A DNA stretch of 64,000 nucleotides from Karalla daura. Its lineage: Eukaryota; Chordata; Actinopteri; Chaetodontiformes; Leiognathidae. Shown piece after piece: positions 38,903 to 64,000 of this stretch; position 1 is the stretch's first letter, and each line of letters opens with the position of its first letter. The notes beneath the pieces are model-generated. The model worked only from the letters and a program-made list of their open reading frames with translations. It did no database searches and had not been told where the DNA came from. Where the stretch lies: the NCBI GenBank assembly GCA_029224185.1, contig CM055206.1, forward strand, positions 15,291,547 to 15,355,546, written 5' to 3'. The translations under genes and the position numbers were made by a program.

Positions 38903-39186
38903 CCCTTAGAAAAATTCACTATGGTTTACTGTGGTTTTTATGCAGTAACCATGGTTTTGCTTTGGTACCTCATGGTGATTACAACAAGTACTTTGGTTTA
39001 TCTGTAAACCTGGTTCATCTGTAGCACTTCATCCTATCTATGGTACTACAATGGTTTTAAAACCACATTATTACAATACTTTTGTCATGTTTTTTTTGGT
39101 AACCATGAAAGCCATGAAAAAAGTGAAAACCATGATAAGCCGTGGTTATTTAATCATAGTTAAACCATGGTTAATTTCCATAAGGG
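38903..39186. mobile_element. MITE-like non-autonomous DNA transposon with TIRs and TA flanks
   Basis: The left end (CCCTTAGAAAAATTC, then ACTATGGTTTA) is an imperfect inverted match to the right end (TAAACCATGGTTAATTTCC, then ATAAGGG). The interior is full of CCATGG/GGTTTT motifs. Both ends are flanked by TA, consistent with a TA target-site duplication as made by Tc1/mariner-type transposases. About 284 bp with no coding capacity. The family resembles the AACCATGGTT repeats of fish genomes. Confidence 0.7.
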
Positions 39187-41254
39187 TAAGGATATGACTT
39201 AAAGCCCACTGTACACTATATTTCACATAAAGGTTTGGCTCCCATCAGAGTGAGATATCAGCTTCTTATTCAGCCAGTGAGGTCATTACCAGTAAAGACA
39301 GGGAAAAAAACAACCAACATGAACAAATCCCAACTGAAATCTGACACCGTGCACAGAATAATAAAACTGACAAAAATAACTCGAAGCTTGCGGCCTCCAC
39401 TCTTTGCTATGGAGACAGTCTAACCTCAGACAGAACACACACACACTGTGTGAAAACGTTGCTGTGCCACAGTGTTCACGCATATGCACACGCACTGTAC
39501 ACACAGTCACACACTGAAGCTCTCAAACAAAACAGACTAATAAAGAATCAGAGAGTATTTCAGTGGAGCTCTGCCTACTCATATAATAATAGCTTTGAAG
39601 AAAATCTGTGTTTCATGTGTATGTTTGTGTGTGCGTGTGCGTGTCACAGGCCAAACTCGGACAGATGTAGTCACACAAAGACTCTTTGTGAAAGCTCTTG
39701 TCTGAGTCATGACAACTCCCAGAGAGTCAGTGACACCGCTGTGCTGCCCATTGAGTCGGAGACAATTTGAAACACCCTCTAATGGACCGATCATGTGGGA
39801 TTTGAATGAAGCCAGTAGACTGTGATGATCCTCCCTTGTTGCAGCTCTTTTAGATTTTTGAGATATGTTTTTATGCGTATTGCATGCAGCGTATGAATTT
39901 GGGTTTGGATGTTCTCTCCACATCTGTCTGGGCACATGCTAAAGTAGAAAGCAGACTATCGCCCCATTTCACTGGTATGATGAGAGTGAATGGTATGTGA
40001 GTGCGCACCCTGCAAAGGCCTGACGACCTGGGCCCATGTGCACTTCAAATCCAGCAGACTGCCATCGTTGAGGTACAAAGTAGGAAAGAAGATGATGGAT
40101 GGAGGTAAAATATTGGATGGATTGCCATGGAATGTGGTCTTGATGTCCATGATGCACAGAGCATGAACAAATCTGAATTTCATCCCTGAGCCACTAATTG
40201 TTGACAGTTTTCACTTCAGCTCAACATCAACTGAATAAGCTGGCGCAAAACTTACAGATCATGTTTTCCAAATAATGTATCCTTTGTTTTTATTGGTTAC
40301 TTTTCCTCTAGCGCCACCTTGAGGTTCATGTCTGGGGCTTAGAGTTTCACTCCTCTCCTATCAGGGGACGACAACTTCATCTCAACTTCACAGCAAACCT
40401 TAATAATACTGCTGAATAATAATACTGATCCATCATTATTCAGTGCAAAATATATTGGATTATGTTCATGGGCACCATGGCTCATGGAGGATAAAAAAAA
40501 CATCAAACTGTTTGTCCTCTCTTGCAGTGCAATCACATCATTATTGGATTTATAATTTGCAGGAACTAAGGAAAATGGGAGAAAATAATGACTCAGTTAA
40601 AGCTGATGATTTCAATTATATGCCTACTGCTAAGCACATCTTCAAAAATTAGGCTTTAATTGGTTACCATTCCTGTAAAATTTGTCAAAAACATTCATCC
40701 AAAACCTTTCCCAGAATAAACTTGCACTGTCCGCTTGATTCTGGAGAACACTGTGACTAGGAAAATTTGCGGAAAATTCATTTAGACCACAGCATGAAGC
40801 TTCACTTAGTGCCACTTCAAATTTTGATAAGTGCACATTTGACACTTGACATTTAAAGGTGTCCTATCACACATCCAGATTCAGTTTTACACAAATCATT
40901 ATTATGGAGGATGATTACTATGAATACAGCACTGTCATTCATTTTCTGAATCTGAACATAGGTCATATAAAGAGTTCAAACAAGTCAGAAAAAGGAGTTC
41001 AGTTCACCTTAATTTCCAGGCAGAAATGTTTTCCCCAGTGGCTTCATTAAAGTCTCTCACCATCCTCAAATCTCTTCTTATAACTCACTTTTGAAAATAG
41101 AGTTAATCACTTTAATAAGGCACATCTCTATTTTTTGTTATTTATCTGGATATATGGTGTGGTTTTTGGATTGTTTAATTGTGTTTTACAATGTTTGCAT
41201 AACTTGGTACAGTGATCTTGACTGTCCTGAAACACACCTCTAAATAAAATGCAT

Positions 41255-41400
41255 TCATCAATTCATTGTCTTACCTGCTTTATAGCATAACAGAACAGTG
41301 GTCTGGGGTGAAGACAGCAACACAGGCAAGACATGCTGCCAGTCCATCACAGGGCCATTCATTCTCACACATACACCAAGTCTCCAGTCTACCTAAAAAC
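41255..41400 (-). repeat. Degenerate SINE tail fragment, reverse orientation
   Basis: Contains ACCTGCTTTATAGC..., then TGCCAGTCCATCACAGGGCC and ATTCATTCTCACACATACACC. This is the typical 3' part of the tRNA-derived SINE family of fish read on the minus strand. Boundaries are approximate. Confidence 0.55.
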
Positions 41401-41532
41401 ACAGTTAATTATCCACATCCATTAATACAAAGAATTAGCAGCTCAATAAAAAGCAGCGAAGCTTGCATTGCAAGTTATATGTGCAGCTTGCTAACGCGAT
41501 TATTGAACAACACCATTACTATTGTTTTATTG

Positions 41533-41580
41533 TACTACTACTACTACTACTAGTAGTAGTAGTAATAATAATAATAACAA
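41533..41580. repeat. (TAC)n-(TAG)n inverted microsatellite
   Basis: Runs of TAC switch to TAG and then TAA/AAT repeats. The TACTACTACTA/TAGTAGTAGTA halves are reverse complements, so the strand can fold on itself. Confidence 0.85.
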
Positions 41581-41827
41581 TAATGATAATAATAATAGCT
41601 CCTTGTTAAAATGTAAGATACTTGCTACTTAACCCAAATTTAACCCAAAACAGACTAGCCATCTATCACCTGTTAACTGTTAAGGAAATATAAAAGTCAT
41701 TCAAAGCTGAGAAAGACAATCATGTCGTTCTGTCTCGACTTCAACTGTCAACAACTCTGGTTCTTATGTAAAATTTGCTTTCAATTTACAACTTCCACGT
41801 GTAGCGGTCTGTACATGCTTTTACAGT

Positions 41828-41885
41828 ATTGGTCCGTCCTGAATGTGTTTTTGGATGTACATAGTTCCCGTATCTCGTGACGTCA
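41828..41885 (+). promoter_or_regulatory. psmc1 promoter elements: inverted CCAAT box and CRE palindrome
   Basis: ATTGG (inverted CCAAT, NF-Y type) lies at 41828-41832 and a full TGACGTCA CRE/ATF site at 41878-41885, only 20 bases before the start codon. The CRE may lie in the 5' UTR or core promoter. Housekeeping proteasome genes commonly use TATA-less promoters with CCAAT and CRE/ARE sites; a TATA box is not seen here. Confidence 0.5.
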
Positions 41886-41905
41886 TTCAGACGCGACGAG
41901 CAACA

Positions 41906-49360
<7,455 letters not shown>

Positions 49361-49615
49361 CCCCCGAAGCTTTTGTTTTTCTTCTCACTCTCTGCCCCTC
49401 CCCCCCTTTCATCCTCTCGTCCTCACCCCCTCTCTACATCACTGTGTGAAAGAGAGGAGGCAGCAGTTGAGTTGTCTGTCTCTCCCCTCCCCTCCCACCC
49501 CACCCCACCCCACCCAGAGAGAGTTTTGATATATTTTGTGCATGTCATGTCTGGGCTACCATCCTCACCTCTTGCTGTCATATGTAAAGATAAATAAATA
49601 AAAGGTTTAAAAAAA
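49361..49615 (+). other. psmc1: psmc1 3' UTR with overlapping poly(A) signals
   Basis: A short C/T-rich UTR ends in two overlapping AATAAA hexamers at 49593-49602, followed within 10-15 bases by an A-rich cleavage region. This gives a 3' UTR of about 250 nt. Confidence 0.75.
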
Positions 49616-49957
49616 CAAAACAAAACAAACCTAAACAAGAACAGTCCAACTGTGGTGTTCATCTGTCTCAAGTTAATTCCACTAATAGTGGGGTTGCTTA
49701 TTACTGAATATACGTCCACAGGCTTGTACCTACAGCCTACTTCCTTTGAGTCAGAGGCATCCTGTTGACACCAATCTATTTAATCTGTTAAGTCTCGCAG
49801 AATGTGTGGAAATTAACTCAAACATTCCTGCTCTTCCCTAAATATTCATGGTTATGATTCCTCTTCTCTTGCAGACTATGTGGGGATTTTTTTTTTTTCA
49901 AAGCTATAATTCTGAAAGCTCAGACATGAAATAGGCCTGGAGGAATTGCCCATCCCT

Positions 49958-49960
<3 letters not shown>

Positions 49961-49992
<32 letters not shown>
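49961..49992. repeat. Poly(T) run, 32 bases
   Basis: Uninterrupted T run. It could be the poly(A) tail of a reverse-strand retroposed fragment lying to its right, but no source sequence was recognised. Confidence 0.9.
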
Positions 49993-49997
<5 letters not shown>

Positions 49998-50440
49998 TTC
50001 TTCACTAATTACTAGAATATTCCATAAGACTCCCACACGCACACTTGATGACAGCACAGATGGACATAATAACCAGATGAAACGCCCCCTGACTGTAGCA
50101 TCTTTCTGCACTCACAAGTCGTCTGAGGGACTGGGCTCAACTGAACTGGAACACTGAATTGCTTTTATTTTATCCTATGGTGGATAACATACGAGAGTGC
50201 GTGCTTGCATGGGCGTGCCCCCCCCATTCACCCCATTCACCCCCTCCCCGAGCGCTTCAATTTGTCTGCCCTCTGCCCCTCCCTCCACACCGACGTTTAT
50301 GTTATTACAGCACAGTTAAGTAAATTCAGCTAAGCTGCCCCCATGCCGCAGTCTTGACACGCGGAGGACGGCTACGCTGATTTAATTCCCCTTGATGTGG
50401 AGCCATGTGTAACTCAGTGCTCAGCAGAAAGTGGGCCCCA

Positions 50441-50461
50441 TGCAGCAGCAGCAGCAGCAGT
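50441..50461. repeat. CAG/CTG trinucleotide run with GC-rich surroundings
   Basis: About seven GCA/CAG units, with further CAG clusters to about 50555. Read as protein it gives poly-Gln, but there is no splice or homology support for coding. Confidence 0.8.
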
Positions 50462-51889
50462 GGCAGGCATCGAACCACTTCACAGGGGCCGTCAGCGGAG
50501 CTCGAGCGAGCACGGAGCCGCTGCCACTGCAGCAGCACAGGCAGCAGAGGCAGCAGCCCCCTCCTCGGAAGCACTCCTTATTAAATCAGTCACGCATTTC
50601 AAACACAGCTCGTACATCGCAGCACATTCAGCAAATGGAAGAAAAAGAGGAGAAGGAAGAGGGGGAGGAGGAGGAGGAGGAGGGGGAGGGGGAGGAGGGA
50701 TGGAGCGGGGTAAAAACCATTTAAATCAAGCGTGACGATTTGGACCAGAGAGGCTGGGAGGGTTACAGAGGATGGGTGTGTGTTCCTAATGAGGCATTTG
50801 CTCTGTCAACTCATGGATAGATTGAGGTGGGGGTGGCGAGAGGGAAGGGGGGGGGGGGGTTATACACCAGGCCTGATCATGTTGGCATTCTCTGAAATGT
50901 CACATCCACATTATTGGTCATTCATGATGTGTACAGATTGTGTGCTGGGGATAATGTTTCCTGACTGGAAGTTGTGTATTTTAAGATCTCTCAGGCACGC
51001 TAAGGGTTAAGGGTCTCTCATTAGATAACCCCCAAGCACACCAAATATTACTAAAATATTACGGTTATGTAACATTTTCAGACTTAAGCAGTCCCCTCGT
51101 AAGTCTGTTTGACAGAAATATGACAGAGCTATGCTACACATGACTTACAGCATATTTGTCTCGTGGTTATACTTTATTCTGCAAGGGTCTAACTCTGATT
51201 GATAATCTCTAAATATGTCCAGCTTCTTTAAAAGGGCAACAAAGGTCAAATCTAACCGTCTCTGTTTCCAAGAAATGCAGTTATAGGGACGTTACTGCAT
51301 CTTGTCCTTTGTTTGGTACTGGTTAGACTGGGTAGAACAATTGTTTTGATTGCATACGTTAAAAGAGACGTGCATCACTGTGTCCAGAGGACACTGTGAG
51401 TGAGGAAAGACGGCGAGCAGCGACAGAGAATGTACATCTGCTTATGTAACAGCCATTTCCCCTGTTTAACAGCACAACAGGGCGAACAAAATTCAGCAAG
51501 AGAGTCCCGATTAGTTCCAGCAGATTAACGCATGAAAAAGCTCGACTTCTGTTAGAGTTACTTGACCTGATGAGAGGGACCGCACACAGCCGGGACTCAC
51601 ACTGCACCGCTGAGATTTAGCTCTGCTCTGCCAAGAAACCTTAACACGGATCTCGAAATTAAGATAGAAAACGAAGAACATGCCGTCGTTTTTAGTCTGT
51701 ATTTAGTCTGCAAAAACAGGAACTACCTAATGAATACACATACATAGCAGTAAATGAACTTTTTAAAGTCTTAATCAGGCTGAATATCCTTATATTCATG
51801 TCCATCGTTTTAAAAGTGATGGTGTAATGACGGTTTGCTACTGAATCTCGACACTGTACCTATAGAGAGTAGATGGAGGTGTTCTACCC

Positions 51890-52400
51890 AATTCAGCCTT
51901 CATGTATGAAGCACATTAAAGAACAGCCACATCACATCAACAGAAGAATATAAAACATACAAAAAATATATAAGATAAAATCTTCCAGAAGGTGATAACA
52001 ATCCTGAATAGCTCCTCTCACACAGAGCGGAAGACCAGCTCAACCAGTATTAAAAGCCAAGGAGAACAATAGAGAAGAATAAGTGGGTTTTCAAAGTAGA
52101 TCTTAAAGTCTCCAGGTAACAGAGAGGATCTGACTGTTCCGGTTGGATGTGGTAATCTCTGGTCTTCAGGCTGGTTTCGGAGATATCCAGAAGTAGCTGG
52201 ACGGACCGGTATCTTACAATCATCTCTCAAGTTTCTCAAGTGGTATTGAGGACCGATACTAGCAAACCGTTTAACAGCCACGTAAACACAGAAGTGTCCA
52301 GAAGTTAATAGGTTTTCTGAGTCTGGAGGGGACATTTCAGACAAGCTGAGTCTTGTGAAAGCCTAAAGCTGTGCCTTCCGCATTCAGGGCCCGTATACGT
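51890..52400. repeat. Possible degenerate dispersed repeat
   Basis: Phrases such as GAATAAGTGGGTTTTCAAAG, then ATCTTAAAG, and AGGATCTGACTGTTCCGG resemble an abundant fish interspersed repeat known to me only by its look. Ends and family are not defined. Confidence 0.35.
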
Positions 52401-53033
52401 TCAGATAAGACCCTCAACAACTGGAAGCCATCTCTTCCTTGCTGTGCTTGATCTCTACAGTTTGTCCACTGGGTGGTGCTTCTGACAGATACACCTCACA
52501 CACACACACATACACACACACTGGCTGGGGCACCTGATGTGTGTGTAGATTATAACACAACGATACTATCTGCTCTGCCAGATTCTGCATTGTCATCCCT
52601 CCTTAACTTGCCTCTGCGTTTTATGCTGAAAGCAGACGTGTCTGCTAGACTAGATAGACGCCACAGTCTTGAGATATGCTCTCATGCGATGCAGCTCCTC
52701 TGCACCTCAACTTGTGTGTGTGTGTGCGTGTGCGTGTGTGTGTATGTAGGCAACTACTGCTCTGCCTGCCATACTTCATTGTTAATTCACGTAGGCCTAC
52801 CACACTCTGTAGTAGCCAATCGTAAACCTGCGCAGTCCCCATATCGAACCTATCAAACATTTAACGGCGAAAACCTGTTGCATTTTTGACCAGAAAAGTA
52901 CTAAATATTATCAACACAGAAAATGCAGAGGAAGACGGCGCTCAAATGCGCGCTGCTTTTTAAGTTTCCCGTATTTATATTTATTATATTTCCATCAAGT
53001 GCCACTGCCTGGTGCAATGCAGGTCCCGTGTAG

Positions 53034-53095
53034 CCAATCAGCGCGGCCGACACATGGAGTATAATATTGCAGGTCTGCAGCGACCAATCAGAAAC
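53034..53095. promoter_or_regulatory. Paired CCAAT boxes in a CpG-containing block
   Basis: AGCCAATCAGCGCG and GACCAATCAGAAACG lie about 50 bases apart in a locally CpG-enriched stretch, the arrangement typical of NF-Y-bound promoters. No coding sequence is linked to it. It could be a distal calmodulin promoter element or the relic of a lost neighbour's promoter. Confidence 0.4.
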
Positions 53096-54169
53096 GACCT
53101 CACAGACCGGCACCGCAAATTCTCCCGTGTCAACCGGGCTGCTTGCTCCACTAGAAATATCCTTCCGCGGGCAGAAAAATAGTACCCCGTGTTGGCGTAA
53201 TCCCTCTATATTTCTGGAATAACGACCGGTCAGGTGTATAGATGATACATCCATAGGACAGAGCTGGGGAATTGATATTTTTAAATGGAAAGTTCGTTAT
53301 TAAACACATAGTACGAGTGGGTCTTACAATGATCCGCTCTAATTTAAAGGGACAGTCTGTATTTCTTTTTCACGAATGTGAATGTAAGATCTTAAAATTA
53401 CATCACAAAGCAACGCAGTTGGGGAAAAAAAGAATAACTGTTTCTCCGGGTGATTAATGCATAACTGTAAAACATATGTATACAATCTTTCTTGTTTTGT
53501 CTCTGAATTATGTTTAATCATATAATTTTGTGAAATAGTCACCAACTCCCACATCAATTGTTTAGTTGTTGATTTCTTCTGCCATAATAAAGACTATCCT
53601 TGTATTATAGCATATATATATATATAAATCCAACTTCTGATGGATGTAAAGTTACTGTTGCAGTTGGAAAAAGCTCACAGAAATCACAAGCACAAGCAAC
53701 GTTTCTTCAGAAAAACAAGTTAATTTACCCGAGCTTGTTAGTGTTGTGCTTACTAAAGTTCCCCCGGCTCACTGTGTAAAATCACACTGCCTCATTAAAC
53801 ATTTGGCCTTAACTTTAATTTGCAGCTTCACTGTTACTTTCTTAATATGTTTCCAGATAAGATATCCAATATTCTCACAACATGTGACATATGATGGTTA
53901 ATTTAGAAAAGGTGAGGGAAAGAAGAGATAGGAGAACATATAAAACCAACGGTCACAAGCGAGTTAAAGTTATAGCCTTTGTAAAGACTCAAGCATGCCT
54001 TGCATGAGCTTATCCTCACATGACACTGGCATCACTTTATAGAGTACAAAGGTTCAGTGAGGTCAGCACTGCAACAACACATAAAGTGTTGAATCACTGA
54101 TCTCTGCATTTCCATGGATCGGAAAGATGGCGCAGCCTATACAATGAAGTACCTATTGACAAAACAGTG

Positions 54170-54305
54170 ACAAGATAGTGTGCCAATGGCTGAGTTAGTG
54201 AAAGTTTCTGGTTAAGCAGGTGCCACTTGTGTATGAATGGGTGTGAATGGATTTTTGGGTGGCCATGAAGACTACAAAATCACTGTATAAGTACCATTCC
54301 ATGTA
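54170..54305 (+). repeat. Dispersed fish repeat fragment
   Basis: GTATGAATGGGTGTGAATGG, then GGTGGCCATGAAGACTAC and ACTGTATAAGTACCATTCC match in order the familiar end of a fish interspersed repeat. Degenerate; boundaries approximate. Confidence 0.5.
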
Positions 54306-54599
54306 TCACCCCAATGTGCCTATGTGCCTTAAGTATCCCATCATACAACTGTGTTACAGTCTGCAACACACTGCAACATGGATGCCATAATAAAACTGCA
54401 TCATTCACTGCAACCTCCCCCGAAGTCATCATGCACTTTGACATAAATCAGAGGATGTCTGCAACTCTCTTGCTTGCACTGCGGGCGTTTTAGCCCCGGT
54501 GATTGGCATGTCCCCTGCTGGAGGAGGCCTGATCTGCTGCTTGCTGCAGCATCAGCCCCTGACTTGAAATAAGGAAGTGAGTGATCAGTGCTAGTGCGG

Positions 54600-54737
54600 C
54601 GGAGGGATACACAAGGCAATCCCCACTCTGTCCAGGGCCGATATACTCACTGCTATCCCGTCAGTGGAGCTCCATCTAAGGGACGACCACGCTCCTAGTC
54701 TGCCTCCACAGACCAACAAGCACACAACCCATCCGAC
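54600..54737 (+). promoter_or_regulatory. Probable calmodulin 5' UTR / proximal promoter
   Basis: Sequence immediately before the Met-only first coding exon. A weak TATA-like GATATACT is near 54641-54648. The transcription start cannot be fixed from sequence. Confidence 0.35.

Positions 54738-64000
<9,263 letters not shown>

Larger units (their letters stand above)
39187..41820. other. Intergenic, MITE to psmc1 promoter
   Basis: No gene is supported. Contains a short CA/GT-rich area (39436-39520, 39620-39645), a SINE-tail fragment at 41255-41400, and the (TAC)n/(TAG)n palindromic run at about 41533-41580. The rest is AT-rich unique sequence. Confidence 0.5.
49616..54600. other. Intergenic, psmc1 to calmodulin; no NRDE2 visible
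   Basis: No coding exon could be recognised on either strand. Contains a 32-base T run (49961-49992), a CAG run (50441-50461), a purine-rich GGA tract (50640-50700), a G run near 50848-50860, a repeat-like block (51890-52400), a GT tract near 52712-52743, a CCAAT-rich block (53030-53095) and a repeat fragment at 54170-54305. Confidence 0.5.

Noticed and set aside
50431..50724. Poly-Gln/poly-Glu ORF between psmc1 and calm1
   Set aside because: CAG and GGA repeats give the residues; no splice sites, homology or start context support a protein.

Overview
This is a stretch of vertebrate nuclear DNA, almost certainly from a ray-finned (teleost) fish. The evidence is multi-exon genes with GT-AG introns, many long (CA)n, (GATA)n and (CT)n microsatellites, fish-type tRNA-derived SINE fragments (a GGTTCGANTCC B box followed by a GCATGTTCTC...CCCACAGTCC-like body), and very compact introns. 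I see no prokaryotic features, CRISPR arrays or viral genes.

Three protein-coding genes can be read, all on the + strand: (1) kcnk13, a two-pore-domain K+ channel of the THIK class (coding span 27943-36818, 3 coding exons, 428 aa); (2) psmc1, the 26S proteasome ATPase Rpt2/S4 (coding span 41906-49360, 11 coding exons, 440 aa); and (3) the first four coding exons of a calmodulin gene, called calm1 from its neighbours (start codon at 54738; coding exons to 63655; it continues past the right edge). KCNK13-PSMC1-CALM1 is also the order on human chromosome 14q32, so the block is an ancient conserved synteny. NRDE2, which lies between PSMC1 and CALM1 in human, is not visible here. That would fit differential loss after the teleost genome duplication.

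Layout: 1-27.4 kb is gene-poor, with microsatellites, degenerate SINE and MITE pieces and some unique AT-rich stretches that may be regulatory. 27.4-37.3 kb is kcnk13, with a GC-rich leader carrying upstream ORFs. 37.3-41.8 kb is intergenic and includes a well-preserved MITE. 41.8-49.6 kb is psmc1, with a CRE/CCAAT promoter and a poly(A) signal. 49.6-54.7 kb is intergenic. 54.7-64 kb is calmodulin exons 1-4, and the window ends on what looks like the acceptor AG of its fourth intron.

The three genes are not a functional pathway; they are linked by ancestry. The most noteworthy points are a third coding exon in kcnk13, split off by an apparently extra intron in the C-terminal tail with a matching AGGTGA at both boundaries; a short uORF ending two bases before the kcnk13 start codon; the missing NRDE2; and a TA-flanked MITE downstream of kcnk13. 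I found no convincing undescribed system. Most of the non-coding DNA looks ordinary for a compact fish genome.
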